From contig NZ_VOUX01000033.1 in NCBI RefSeq assembly GCF_008011855.1, positions 930,001 through 994,000 of the forward strand: a DNA stretch of 64,000 nucleotides. Reading direction: 5' to 3'. The position numbers were made by a program, and so were the translations under genes. This DNA is from Serratia bockelmannii. Lineage in GTDB: Bacteria; Pseudomonadota; Gammaproteobacteria; Enterobacterales; Enterobacteriaceae. Each line of letters starts with the position of its first letter. Within the stretch, counting starts at the first letter, position 1. The notes below the pieces were generated by a model. That model searched no databases and had not been told where the DNA came from. It saw nothing but the letters and a program-made list of their open reading frames with translations. Of this stretch, positions 43,525 to 53,046 are shown one piece after another.

Positions 43525-44904
43525 TCAGTTTGCAGCCGGACATCGCGCCAGCAGATATTGCGCGACGCTTTGGGCGTGTTCCGCCACCTGCGGCAGCCCC
43601 ATCAGTTCGCCGAAGCGGCCACGCGCCGCCGGGCCGGCCACCAGCAGGCGCGGGTTGGCAAGGCCGTCGCCGCCGATCGCCTGGCTGTCGGCATTGACCC
43701 ACAGCCCCAATCCCAGCGGATCGGCGCGCAGCGCCCCCTGCTCCGCCAGCGAGCTGAGCAACGGGCTGGCGGCGATCAGGCCAGCATGGGCCGGACCCGT
43801 AGCGATCAGCAGCCGCTGCGCCTGCAGCGCCCGCTCTGCGCCCTGGCGCGGCAGAATCGTCAAACGCACGCCCTGCGGCGTGGGTTCTGCCCGCCGCAAA
43901 CGAGCGGCCAATACCTGCAGCGTGCCCGCCGCCTGTTGCTCCGCCAGCAACGTGCTCACCTGCGGTGCAATGCGATAGCGGTGCACGTCCCAATAGGCGC
44001 GCAGATGCCGCAGAAAGCGCTGCTGTTCGGTCGGCGTCAATGCTTGCCACAGACGCTGGCCCTGGGCGCGCACCTCGTCCAACACCGCCTGCCACGGCAC
44101 CCGTTGCCCAGCGGCGCGCGCCACCTCAAGGCGCACCTGCCGCACCCCGTCACGCAGTCCGGATGGCGGGGTAAACGACCACGTCGGGTACTCCCCTTCG
44201 GCATTGGCACGCGGCAACAAGCCATGACGAGAGAACGCGGTAATCGGCCCACGATGCCCGCGGCGGTGCAACGCCGCCACCGCATCGGCCATCGTCAGCC
44301 CGCTGCCGACGATCGCCAATGATTCATCGGGTTCAATCTCATCCAGCGCCCCCTCCGCCCAGGGATTGGCGATTAACCGCGCGTCGCGCGCCAGTTCCGG
44401 GGCGATCTGCCGCGGCAGCGCGGGCGGCGGATGGCTGGTCGCCAACACCACATAATCGCCCCACAGCCGTTCGCCGCCGGCGGTGATGACAGACGCGCCC
44501 TGCGCCTGCGGCTGCAGGTACTGCGCCCGATCGCGCAGGTGCCGCAAGCGGGCCTGGCCCGACTGCGCCGCCTGATGAAAACGTTCCTCGACATAGCGGC
44601 CGAAGGCGCCGCGCTGCGGATAGGCCTTACCGTCGCGCCATAACGCCTGCGGATCGGCCGTCAGCCCGCCGCCCTGACGGAACCAGCGGTCAAAATCCCC
44701 CGCGGGCTCATCCGCCAGCTGCATCCTATCGGCCGGGACGTTGATGCGGTGGGTCGGCTCGGTGGTCGAATACGCCACGCCATAGCCCGGCGCGGCGCGC
44801 GGTTCGATCACCGTGACATCCACCGCTCCGCGCGCCAGCTGGATCGCCAGCGCCGCGCCGGTGAAACCGCCGCCAATAACGATAATATGGGCACGCTTCG
44901 CCAT
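43525..44904 (-). CDS. FAD/NAD(P)-binding protein (HpnW/pyridine nucleotide oxidoreductase-like)
   Basis: A 459-residue flavoprotein with the Rossmann FAD motif IIVIGGGFTGAALAIQLARG, the YGVAYSTTEPTHRINVPADRMQL block of the FAD-NAD(P)-binding family (Pfam 13454-like) and a second dinucleotide motif SLAIVGSGLTMADAVAALHRRG. Its ATG overlaps the SsuD-like stop (TGATG). Sitting between two FMNH2-dependent monooxygenases, it might deliver reducing power or act on the sulfur substrate; no classical SsuE flavin reductase is in the operon. Confidence 0.8.
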   Translation of the reverse strand: MAKRAHIIVIGGGFTGAALAIQLARGAVDVTVIEPRAAPGYGVAYSTTEPTHRINVPADRMQLADEPAGDFDRWFRQGGGLTADPQALWRDGKAYPQRGAFGRYVEERFHQAAQSGQARLRHLRDRAQYLQPQAQGASVITAGGERLWGDYVVLATSHPPPALPRQIAPELARDARLIANPWAEGALDEIEPDESLAIVGSGLTMADAVAALHRRGHRGPITAFSRHGLLPRANAEGEYPTWSFTPPSGLRDGVRQVRLEVARAAGQRVPWQAVLDEVRAQGQRLWQALTPTEQQRFLRHLRAYWDVHRYRIAPQVSTLLAEQQAAGTLQVLAARLRRAEPTPQGVRLTILPRQGAERALQAQRLLIATGPAHAGLIAASPLLSSLAEQGALRADPLGLGLWVNADSQAIGGDGLANPRLLVAGPAARGRFGELMGLPQVAEHAQSVAQYLLARCPAAN

Positions 44905-46076
44905 CAGCCCTCCCGCTGCGCCGGGCCGGGACGACGATCGCCGCCGATGGTTTCGCCAAACGGGCCGGTATTGATCGTGCGAGCCGTCTGATGAGCCGAC
45001 TGCGCCAGCGGCAGCAGCGGCATCACCAGCTCGGCGAAGCGGTGAGCCTCTTCCAGATGCGGATAGCCGGAAAGGATGAAATTGTCGATGCCCAGCGCCT
45101 GATACTCGCGTATGCGCGCCGCCACCTGCTGCGGATTGCCCACCAATGCGGTGCCGGCGCCACCGCGCACCAGGCCGACGCCGGCCCACAGGTTGGGGCC
45201 GATGCGCAGACTCTCGCGCGAGCCGCCGTGCAGCTCGCTCATGCGGCGCTGGCCGGTGGAGTCCATGCGCGCAAAGATCTGCTGCGCCGCCGCGATGGTG
45301 TCGTCATCCAGATGCGCGATCAGTCGCTCGGCCGCCGCCCAGGCTTCGTCTTCAGTTTCGCGCACGATAACATGTAGGCGAATGCCATAGCTGAGTTTAC
45401 GCCCCTGCCGCTCGGCGCGCTGGCGCACCGCCGCCAGCTTTTCCGCCACCTGAGCCAGCGGTTCGCCCCAGGTCAGGTAGGTGTCGATCTGCCCAGCGGC
45501 GATGTCGATCGCTTCCGGCGATGAGCCGCCGAAATAGAGCGGCGGGCCGTTTTCCTGCACCGGCGGGAACAGCAATTCGGCGCCTTCGACGCGAATATGC
45601 TTACCGCTGAAATCCACCTTCTCCCCTTGCAGCAGCCGTTGATACACCGTGAGAAATTCCTGTGTCACTTCGTAACGTTCGGCATGGCTGAGGAAGATGC
45701 CATCCCCTTTGTTTTCCACCGGATCGCCGCCGGTCACCACGTTGATCAGCAGGCGTCCGTCCGACAGCCGATCCAGCGTCGCCGCCATGCGCGCCGCCAG
45801 GCTCGGCGGCTGCAGCCCGGGGCGCACCGCCACCAGGTAGCGCAACCGGCGGGTGATCGGCGCCAGCGCCGCCGCCACCAGCCAGGAATCCTCGCAGCTT
45901 TTACCGGTTGGGATCAGCACGCCGTAATAGCCGAGGTTGTCGGCAGCCAGCGCCACCTGCTGCAAATAAGGCAGGTCCACCGGGCGCCCGCCCTGCGCCG
46001 TGCCCAGATAGCGGCCGTCGCCGTGGGTCGGCAGAAACCAGAAAACGTTGATGCGCTCTTTCACTGACTCAGTCAT
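44904..46076 (-). CDS. SsuD-like FMNH2-dependent alkanesulfonate monooxygenase
   Basis: A 390-residue LLM enzyme close to Ssu[16 protein letters not shown], then [68 protein letters not shown], the SsuD active-site region, and YLTWGEP. SsuD releases sulfite from alkanesulfonates. First gene of a six-gene operon under a sigma-54 promoter. The length and the company of DszA-like and MetNIQ-like genes suggest a paralogue of the usual ssu system, so no symbol is given. Confidence 0.88.
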   Translation of the reverse strand: MTESVKERINVFWFLPTHGDGRYLGTAQGGRPVDLPYLQQVALAADNLGYYGVLIPTGKSCEDSWLVAAALAPITRRLRYLVAVRPGLQPPSLAARMAATLDRLSDGRLLINVVTGGDPVENKGDGIFLSHAERYEVTQEFLTVYQRLLQGEKVDFSGKHIRVEGAELLFPPVQENGPPLYFGGSSPEAIDIAAGQIDTYLTWGEPLAQVAEKLAAVRQRAERQGRKLSYGIRLHVIVRETEDEAWAAAERLIAHLDDDTIAAAQQIFARMDSTGQRRMSELHGGSRESLRIGPNLWAGVGLVRGGAGTALVGNPQQVAARIREYQALGIDNFILSGYPHLEEAHRFAELVMPLLPLAQSAHQTARTINTGPFGETIGGDRRPGPAQREG

Positions 46077-46146
46077 TTATGCCTTTCCTATATAACTATT
46101 TTCAGTATTTATCGATAGAAAAACTTTGCTTGGTTATAAAAAGAAA

Positions 46147-46162
46147 AGCAGGATGCATGCCA
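46147..46162 (-). promoter_or_regulatory. Sigma-54 promoter of the SsuD-like operon
   Basis: TGGCATGCATCCTGCT on the minus strand has correct GG/GC spacing and matches the -24/-12 consensus at nearly all fixed positions. The start would be near 46136, 60 bases before the SsuD-like ATG. The paired sites at 46226-46274 lie about 65-115 bases upstream of it, right for an activator. Confidence 0.78.
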
Positions 46163-46225
46163 CATTGCAGATTTTAAAAAACCAATAAATATCAATATAT
46201 TGATGAAATATCGACGTCAAAACAC

Positions 46226-46274
46226 TGCTGCATTGGCAGCAGGCAGCGGCGGAAAGCTGTTGCCAATGCAGCAC
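46226..46274. promoter_or_regulatory. Paired 16-bp sites, probable upstream activator sequences
   Basis: TGCTGCATTGGCAGCA (46226-46241) and, inverted, TGTTGCCAATGCAGCA (46259-46274) match in 15 of 16 positions. Each half is itself a TGCTGC/GCAGCA-type dyad, and the 12-bp cores (46227-46238, 46261-46272) are exact reverse complements. The centres are about 33 bp, three helical turns, apart. A good candidate for the binding site of the divergent sigma-54 activator. Confidence 0.72.
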
Positions 46275-46353
46275 CGTGCGCCTTTTATCCTCTCGCGGCT
46301 GCCCATTGGCTGGGATAAGATTTTTTTCCCATCGTCGTAGACAGGAGACGCCC

Positions 46354-48267
46354 ATGTACGATCCCCAACCGTTCGCCGCCGACAAGCCGGTGCTGATCGA
46401 TCCGGCGTCGCTCGCTCTGCAAAGCGTGCTCGATCGGCTGGCTCCCACCGACGCCACCGTGCTGATCGTCGGTGAAACCGGCACCGGCAAAGAAGTGGTG
46501 GCGCGCTATCTGCACCACCACAGCGCGCGCCGCCATCAACCTTTCCTGGCGGTCAACTGCGGCGCGCTGACGGAAAGCCTGGCGGAAGCCGAACTGTTCG
46601 GCCATGAGAAAGGCGCCTTCACCGGCGCCGTCGGCACTCATCAGGGCTGGTTCGAAGCGGCGGAAGGCGGCACCCTGCTGCTGGACGAGATCGGCGAGTT
46701 GAACCTGTCGCTGCAGGTCAAGCTGCTGCGCGTGCTGCAGGAACGGGAGATCACCCGCGTCGGTTCGCGCAAACCGCTGAAGATCGATGTGCGGGTCATC
46801 GCCGCCACCCACGTCGATCTGGCCGGCGCGATTCGCCAACGGCGGTTCCGTGAAGATCTCTATTACCGCCTGAACGTGGCGGCGGTGACTTTACCGCCCT
46901 TGCGCCAGCGGCCGGAGGATATTCCGGTGCTGGCCAGACATTTTCTTGCGCTGTACGCCCGCCGTCTGGAACGGCCACTGCCGCGGTTGACGGCGGAAGC
47001 GCAGCAGGCGCTGCTGGACTACCCTTGGCCTGGCAACGTGCGCGAGCTTGAGAACACGCTACATAATGTGGTCTTGCTGAGCCAGGAGGGGGCGATCGCA
47101 CCGCAGCAACTGCAGCTCACCCATCGCCTGACGGATAACGACGGCAGCAGTGACGACGCCATCGACCGCTTTGTGCAGCGGCAGTTGCAAGGCGACAGCG
47201 CACAGCTTTACCAACGGGTGCTGGATGCGCTGGTGCGCAACGCCTTCGAAAGCAGCGGCGGCAACCAGCTGCAAGCGGCGTCGTTGCTTGGCGTCAGCCG
47301 CAATACCCTGCGCACCCATTTGGCACATCTTGGTCTGATCAAACCGCGCCGTCGCAGCGCCGGCGCACCCGCACATTCACCGGCCATCGCCGCAGCGTCT
47401 CTGCCCGAACGCGAACTGCGCATCGGCTATCAAAAGTTCGGCAACCTCGGGGTGCTCAAGGCGCGGCAAAGCCTGGAACAGCTCTTCGCCACACAGCGCA
47501 TCAGCGTGTTGTGGAGCGAGTTTCCCGCCGGGCCGCAGCTGCTGCACGCGCTCGACGGCGATGAGATAGACTTCGGCACCACCGGCGAAGTGCCGCCGAT
47601 CTTCGCCCAGGCACAGGGCAATGCGCTGGTGTACGTCGGTTTTGAGCCGCCTGCGCCGCAGAGCGTGGCGATGGTGGTGCCGCAAGACAGCCCAATACGC
47701 AGCGCCGCCGATCTGCGCGGCAAACGCATCGCGCTCAACAAAGGCTCCAACGTGCACTATTTATTGTTGCAGATGCTGGACGAACAGGGATTGACGTTGA
47801 ACGACGTGCGTATCGTCTACGCGCCGCCGAAGTATCCGCTGTCGGCGACCGACCTGCAGGCGGTAGACGCCTGGATGATGTGGGATCCGCTGCTCAGCGA
47901 CGCGCAGCGCAACGGGGAACTGCGCGTGATCGCCGACGGCACCCAGCGGGTGCTCAATCAGCAATTCTACCTGGCGCGCCGCGGCTTCGCCGAGCGTTCG
48001 GACGATCTGTTGCGGCCGCTGATGCAGGCGCTGCAGCACACCGGCCGCTACATCGCCGCGCAGCCGAGAGAAGCCGCTCGTCACCTTTCCAACGAACTGG
48101 GGCTGGCGAGCGCCTCACTGGAACTCGCGCTGTCGCGCCGCAGCCACGAGGTTCGCGCCATGGATTTACAGGTGATCCGCCAGCAGCAAAGCATCGCCGA
48201 CCGCTTCTACGCCCTCGGGCTGCTGCCCAGAGCGATCGCCGTGCGCGAGGCGGTTTGGCCGATGTGA
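46354..48267 (+). CDS. Sigma-54-dependent activator fused to an SsuA-like binding domain
   Basis: A 637-residue fusion. Residues 15-250 are a sigma-54 AAA+ domain: Walker A GETGTGKE (40-47), GAFTGA loop intact (87-92), Walker B GGTLLLDE (105-112), R-finger region [12 protein letters not shown] Fis-type HTH follows (about 304-328, [18 protein letters not shown]). Residues 354-637 are an SsuA-type sulfonate-binding domain ([44 protein letters not shown]), with no signal peptide, so it must be read inside the cell. SD CAGGAGA precedes the ATG. It probably senses a sulfonate or sulfur intermediate and activates the divergent operon. Confidence 0.9.
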   Translation: MYDPQPFAADKPVLIDPASLALQSVLDRLAPTDATVLIVGETGTGKEVVARYLHHHSARRHQPFLAVNCGALTESLAEAELFGHEKGAFTGAVGTHQGWFEAAEGGTLLLDEIGELNLSLQVKLLRVLQEREITRVGSRKPLKIDVRVIAATHVDLAGAIRQRRFREDLYYRLNVAAVTLPPLRQRPEDIPVLARHFLALYARRLERPLPRLTAEAQQALLDYPWPGNVRELENTLHNVVLLSQEGAIAPQQLQLTHRLTDNDGSSDDAIDRFVQRQLQGDSAQLYQRVLDALVRNAFESSGGNQLQAASLLGVSRNTLRTHLAHLGLIKPRRRSAGAPAHSPAIAAASLPERELRIGYQKFGNLGVLKARQSLEQLFATQRISVLWSEFPAGPQLLHALDGDEIDFGTTGEVPPIFAQAQGNALVYVGFEPPAPQSVAMVVPQDSPIRSAADLRGKRIALNKGSNVHYLLLQMLDEQGLTLNDVRIVYAPPKYPLSATDLQAVDAWMMWDPLLSDAQRNGELRVIADGTQRVLNQQFYLARRGFAERSDDLLRPLMQALQHTGRYIAAQPREAARHLSNELGLASASLELALSRRSHEVRAMDLQVIRQQQSIADRFYALGLLPRAIAVREAVWPM

Positions 48268-48351
48268 TCCCCTGCCGAAAGCGCCAACGCCAGATGTCCG
48301 GTGGATTCCAGGTTGCAGCCGACAATGCCGCCACCTGAAAGATGGCAGGGA

Positions 48352-49464
48352 TCAGAGATAAGGTTCGCCCAGCGTCAACATCAACCGGTTGGCCCAGGCA
48401 AAAAACGCCGTCGCCTGCACCAAATCCAACAGCGCCAGCTCATCCAGGCCCTGAGCGCGCAACGCCGCCAGCTGCCCGGCGTCGGCCTGCGGCGGCGTTG
48501 CGGATAGTGCGGCGGCAAAGGTTATCTGCGCTTGCCAGGCGTCATCCTGCCCCTGGCTCAACGCGCCGCCCGGCGCCACCGCCAGCAACCGATCTATCTC
48601 GGCTTCGCGCTTCGACAGCTGCGCCGCCTTGCGCGCATGCACCGAGGCACAGTAGATGCAGCCGTTCACCTTGCTGGCGACCGTTGCCGCCAGCTCGCGA
48701 TCCTGCCGCGCCAACCCGCCGGAGGTATAAAAAATCGCCCGGTCCGCCAGCGTGCGTTGTTCCAGCACCGGATGGTTGCGCGCCAACAGGCGGAAGTAAT
48801 CGGAATCGGCGTGGCCAAACCGCTCTAGCAACGCCCGGCCGGCGTCATCGAATTCCGCCAACGGTTTGGCGGCGATCCACGGCTCCCACCCCAGTTCTTG
48901 CCGGGTAAACGCCGGCGGCGCGTGACGGCCGCCTCGCGTCGTGCGCTCCGTACGCCAGCGGCCGGCCGTTACCGGCTGATGCGCCGCAGCGTCGTCCGTC
49001 TTGCCGCCCAACAGCCGGTAGCCCCGCAGCAAGCGGCTTTGGAAACTGACAAAGGCGATTAACTGCGACAATGTGACGATGGCGTCCAGCGACCAGCCGG
49101 CCTGCCGCAGCGCCTGCAAGTGCTGGGCGTTGGCGTTGGCCGGTTGAAACGCCAACCGTTCTGCATGCGCCAACGCCAGCGGCAGCCGCTCGTCTTCCGG
49201 CGCGTCGCCCTGACGTTCCAGCAGAGCAGCGTAGTGCGCGGCCAAGCGCGGCTCGCCGTGCCATTCACTGATGCGCTGAGCCAAGCGCAGCCGCTGCGCC
49301 AGCGGAAAATCGCCGGCGTCCGCAGGCGCAAACAGCGCCAGATAGCTGGACTGAACGGCATCGGTCGCCGCCTGACGGGTGGCTCTGGCCTGCGCCAGCG
49401 TGGAATCCGGCGCAATCTCGGCCAGTTCGGCCAGCAGATCGACCTGGTGCGATAATGTCGTCAT
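48352..49464 (-). CDS. Fused AhpD/CMD-like protein (two domains)
   Basis: A 370-residue protein. The C-terminal half (about 190-370) is an AhpD-like domain with the redox motif NGCIYCASVHARK (CxxC...H). The N-terminal half (about 10-160) is a carboxymuconolactone-decarboxylase-like helical domain without the cysteines. In related clusters these two parts are, as far as I recall, separate genes (the Avi_7169 and Avi_7170 families), so this looks like a fusion. It overlaps the upstream LLM gene by ATGA and ends its operon. It may detoxify peroxide made by the monooxygenase. Confidence 0.8.
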   Translation of the reverse strand: MTTLSHQVDLLAELAEIAPDSTLAQARATRQAATDAVQSSYLALFAPADAGDFPLAQRLRLAQRISEWHGEPRLAAHYAALLERQGDAPEDERLPLALAHAERLAFQPANANAQHLQALRQAGWSLDAIVTLSQLIAFVSFQSRLLRGYRLLGGKTDDAAAHQPVTAGRWRTERTTRGGRHAPPAFTRQELGWEPWIAAKPLAEFDDAGRALLERFGHADSDYFRLLARNHPVLEQRTLADRAIFYTSGGLARQDRELAATVASKVNGCIYCASVHARKAAQLSKREAEIDRLLAVAPGGALSQGQDDAWQAQITFAAALSATPPQADAGQLAALRAQGLDELALLDLVQATAFFAWANRLMLTLGEPYL

Positions 49465-50504
49465 AGCTTTTCCTCAACGTGATATTCATAAGCAGCGGCA
49501 GGCGTGCCGCGCCGCCAGCCCAGTTCAGGGGCCACGTGGCGGGCGATAAGATCGATAGAACGCAGAATATGGGCGTGCGGTGGATCGATAGAGTGCACCT
49601 GAAACGCCAGATCGGTGACGCGCGCCAGCGCGCTGTCCCGTTGCAGCGAGGCTATCACCTGATCTGGCGTGCCCAAGTGCACGTCGAAAGCGCGGATCAG
49701 GCCGTCGAGCGACGTATCGGCCAACCGGTGGCCGCTGGCGCGCATACGCTCCAGCCCACGGCTCAACCCGGCCGTGGCGAAGTCGCGCGCCTGCTGGCCG
49801 TTCTCGCTGACAAACGCGGTGCGCGACCCCATGATGCGCGGTGCCACCCCTGGCGGCAGCGCCGCCAGATAAGCGTCAATGATCGGATTCTGCAGTTCGT
49901 CCAGCGGCAGGTCAGGCGCGTCCGCGGGGCGCGGCTGCGTGCGCGACAGCATCAGGCCGTCACCGGCGCGGCCGGCCCGTTCCCCCCCTTCCACCGAGAA
50001 CGTGGCCTGCCAGACACGTTGCGCCAGCTGCGGCGCCGCCGGGTACAGCCGGTTGTCTTCGCCGCCCAACGCCTCTGCGCGCCAGGCGCTCAGCAACGTG
50101 CGCAAATTCTCGGCGAATGCCGTGTTGCGCTGACCGGCGTCGAGACCGAAAGCGGCGAAAGAAGACGGCGTGCCGCCGCCGGCCACGCCCACCTCCAGTC
50201 TGCCGTCGGACAACAGATCCAGCACCGCAGTGTCTTCCGCCACCCGCAGCGCCGACTCCATCGGCAACGTGATCACCCCGGTGCCCAGCCGGATACGGCG
50301 GGTGCGTGCCGCCGCCTGCGCCAAAAACACCAGCGGTGATGGCAGACCGCCCTCATCAGCATGAAAGTGGTGCTGCGCCACCCAAGCGGTGTCGAACCCG
50401 GCTCGTTCGGCGTGCACGATCTGTTCGATCGCCAGCCGGTAGCGCTCCTGCGCGCTGCCCTGATCCAGCAATCGGGTGAAGAAACCGAGTCTTTTTCCGC
50501 TCAT
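49461..50504 (-). CDS. LLM flavin monooxygenase (KPN_01858-like family)
   Basis: A 347-residue luciferase-like monooxygenase: KRLGFFTRLLDQGSAQERYRLAIEQIVHAERAGFDTAWVAQHHFHADEGGLPSPLVFLAQAAARTRRIRLGTGVI. The combination with a peptide-type ABC transporter and AhpD-like protein matches a Klebsiella cluster type known by locus tags around KPN_01858; that name is from memory. ATGA overlaps on both sides. Its substrate is unknown. Confidence 0.85.
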   Translation of the reverse strand: MSGKRLGFFTRLLDQGSAQERYRLAIEQIVHAERAGFDTAWVAQHHFHADEGGLPSPLVFLAQAAARTRRIRLGTGVITLPMESALRVAEDTAVLDLLSDGRLEVGVAGGGTPSSFAAFGLDAGQRNTAFAENLRTLLSAWRAEALGGEDNRLYPAAPQLAQRVWQATFSVEGGERAGRAGDGLMLSRTQPRPADAPDLPLDELQNPIIDAYLAALPPGVAPRIMGSRTAFVSENGQQARDFATAGLSRGLERMRASGHRLADTSLDGLIRAFDVHLGTPDQVIASLQRDSALARVTDLAFQVHSIDPPHAHILRSIDLIARHVAPELGWRRGTPAAAYEYHVEEKL

Positions 50505-52159
50505 ATCGCCTCCTCGAATTTTGGCTGTCCGGCATGCGATGCGCGGCCGGGAATGGCGGCGATCAATTGACGGGTGTAATCGCTCCCCTGCATGGCGAAC
50601 AGCTCGGCGGTGGCGCCGCCGTCCACCCGTTCACCGCGGTGCAATACCGAAACGCTGTGCGAAATCCGCCGCACCGTCGCCAGATCGTGAGAAATAAACA
50701 GGTAGGTCAGGTCCCGCTCCTGCTGCAACTCTTGCAACAAATGCAAGATCTGCGCCTGCACCGTGACGTCGAGCGCCGACGTGGCCTCATCCAATACCAA
50801 TATTCGCGGTTGCAGCACCAGCGCGCGGGCAATCGCCACCCGCTGACGCTGGCCGCCGGACAACTCGTGCGGCCTGCGGTTCAGCAAATCGGGCGGCAGC
50901 GCAACCCGTTCGAACAGCTCACGCACCCGCCGATCGCGCTCCGGTTTGCCGATCGGCGCGAAATTCAGCAGCGGTTCTTCAATCACCCGATAGAGAGTCT
51001 GTTTGGGATCGAGCGAGCTGAACGGATTCTGATAAACCAGCTGAATGCGCTGCCGAAACTGACGCAGCGCTTCGCCCCTGAGACCGATAACGTTGACGCC
51101 GTCGATCAGGATCTGCCCGGCATCCGGCCGCTCGAAGCCCAGCAGGCAACGCGCCAGCGTGCTTTTGCCCGACCCGGACTCTCCTACCAACGCATGGGTG
51201 GTGCCGCGCGGCACGCTAAACGACACACTATCCAGCGCGCGGAACCCCTGGCCGCCGGACAGCCGAAAATCCTTCACCAGCGCCTGAACCACGATCGCCG
51301 GCGGCTGCCCGCTGCGTTTCGGCGGCGGCGCAACGGCGCCGCTCAATGAAGGCACATCGGCAAACAGTTTGCGGGTGTATGCGCTGGCAGGCGCGCGCAG
51401 CACCTCGGCGGTAGCCCCCTGTTCCTGCACCCGGCCGTGGCGGAACACCAGCAGTCGATCGGCGCGTTCCGCCGCCACGCCCAAATCGTGCGTCACCAGC
51501 AACACTGCAGTGCCAGATTCGCGCCGCAGCTCGTCGATCAGATCGAGAATGCGTTTTTGCACCGTCACGTCCAGCGCGCTGCTCGGTTCGTCGGCAATGA
51601 TCAACGCCGGCTGCAGCGCAATAGCGATGGCGATCAATACCCGCTGCTTCATGCCGCCGGAAAGTTGATGCGGAAACTGGCGCGCCCGCAGTTCCGGGTG
51701 CGTCAGCCCGACGCGAGTCAACAGTTCCGTCACCCGCTGTTGTACCTGCGCGCGCGGCAACCGGCGGTGAATATTGACGATCTCCGCCACCTGCTCGCCG
51801 ATGGTTTTTACCGGGTTGAGCGAGCTGGCGGGATCTTGCGGGATCAGGCTGATTTGCGCCCCTCTCACCGCATCCAGCCGCCGCGATGACCAGCCGGCGA
51901 TATCGGTACCGTGCAGCCGGATGGTGCCCTGTTCAAGGTGGCCGTTGTCGGCCAGCAAGCCGATGATCGCCTGCGCCGTGGTGGTTTTGCCGGAACCGGA
52001 TTCGCCAACCAGCGCCACCACCTCGCCCGGCTCAATCGTGAACGACACCTCATGCACCACCCTTCGCCTGCCTTCGTTGCCCTCATAGGCGATGGAAACC
52101 TTGTCCAGCGCCAGTACCGGCGGCCGCGCCGCCCGTTGCCATGCCGCTTGCATGCTCAT
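50501..52159 (-). CDS. Peptide/nickel-type ABC ATPase, fused double domain
   Basis: A 552-residue ATPase with two complete cassettes in one chain: Walker A GESGSGKTT with LSGGMKQR in the first half, and GESGSGKST with LSGGQRQR and VLDEATSALDV in the second. This DppDF/GsiA-like fusion energises the two permeases. ATGA overlaps show tight coupling to its neighbours. Confidence 0.92.
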   Translation of the reverse strand: MSMQAAWQRAARPPVLALDKVSIAYEGNEGRRRVVHEVSFTIEPGEVVALVGESGSGKTTTAQAIIGLLADNGHLEQGTIRLHGTDIAGWSSRRLDAVRGAQISLIPQDPASSLNPVKTIGEQVAEIVNIHRRLPRAQVQQRVTELLTRVGLTHPELRARQFPHQLSGGMKQRVLIAIAIALQPALIIADEPSSALDVTVQKRILDLIDELRRESGTAVLLVTHDLGVAAERADRLLVFRHGRVQEQGATAEVLRAPASAYTRKLFADVPSLSGAVAPPPKRSGQPPAIVVQALVKDFRLSGGQGFRALDSVSFSVPRGTTHALVGESGSGKSTLARCLLGFERPDAGQILIDGVNVIGLRGEALRQFRQRIQLVYQNPFSSLDPKQTLYRVIEEPLLNFAPIGKPERDRRVRELFERVALPPDLLNRRPHELSGGQRQRVAIARALVLQPRILVLDEATSALDVTVQAQILHLLQELQQERDLTYLFISHDLATVRRISHSVSVLHRGERVDGGATAELFAMQGSDYTRQLIAAIPGRASHAGQPKFEEAI

Positions 52160-53046
52160 CGCACTTTTCCTCCCAGCGAACGGCTGATGTGGTTAGCCGC
52201 CAACACTACCGCCACTACCACAATGCCCGGGAAGGTGGTCAGCCACCAGGCGGTGGAAATGTAGTTGCGCCCTTCGGCGATCAGCAGCCCCCATTCCGGG
52301 GTTGGCGGCGGAGTGCCGTAACCGAGGAAACTCAGGGTGGCTATCGCCAGGATCGCGCTGCCGAACTGCAGCGCCGAGAAGGCGATCACCGAAGTCAGCG
52401 AGTTCGGCAGGATATGCCGCCACAGCACCGTCCAAAAGCTACCGCCGCTGCCGTAGGCCGCTTCAACGTAATCGCTGTGCCGCACTCGCACCACTTCCGC
52501 CCGTGCCAGACGGGCAAAGTTGGCAACTGAAGTGACACCCACCGCGATGGCGGCGTTGACCGTACCGAAACCAAGCAGGATGATAATGCTCAGCGACAGC
52601 AGCAGGCCGGGGATCGACAACAGCACATCGACGACGCGCATCACCGCGTCGTCCGCCACGCCGCCCAACGCACCGGCGATCAGGCCGAGCGCGGTGCCGA
52701 ACACCAACCCCAGCGCCACCGCCACTACCGCGCCGGCCAAGGTTTGCGCAGCGCCGTACACCATGCGCGCATACAGGTCGCGTCCCAGCTGATCGGTGCC
52801 AAGCCAATGGTCACCGCCGGGCGCCAGCCGCTGCGCGCCGGCAATGCCTTCGGTGCCGCTGTAGGCGGTAAACAGCTGCGGCGCCAACGCCCACAGCACC
52901 ACCAGCGCAATGACCGCCCAGGCCAGCAAAAGCGTCAGGGGGACACGGCGGCGGCTGGGGCGACTGGCGGGCAGCGCGCCTTCACTTTCAGCGCCGGACA
53001 GATCGCGCTCAGGAACCGTGGCTTTTTCAAAGGAGATACTGCTCAT
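52156..53046 (-). CDS. DppC-like ABC permease
   Basis: A 296-residue permease with six helices: VPLTLLLAWAVIALVVLWALAPQLFT, the GAQRLAPGGDHWLGTDQLGRDLYARMVYGAAQTL motif typical of DppC/OppC and an EAA loop (RAEVVRVRHSDYVEAAYGSGGS). The ATG at 53046 overlaps the stop of the other permease; longer frames upstream are rejected. Confidence 0.9.
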   Translation of the reverse strand: MSSISFEKATVPERDLSGAESEGALPASRPSRRRVPLTLLLAWAVIALVVLWALAPQLFTAYSGTEGIAGAQRLAPGGDHWLGTDQLGRDLYARMVYGAAQTLAGAVVAVALGLVFGTALGLIAGALGGVADDAVMRVVDVLLSIPGLLLSLSIIILLGFGTVNAAIAVGVTSVANFARLARAEVVRVRHSDYVEAAYGSGGSFWTVLWRHILPNSLTSVIAFSALQFGSAILAIATLSFLGYGTPPPTPEWGLLIAEGRNYISTAWWLTTFPGIVVVAVVLAANHISRSLGGKVR

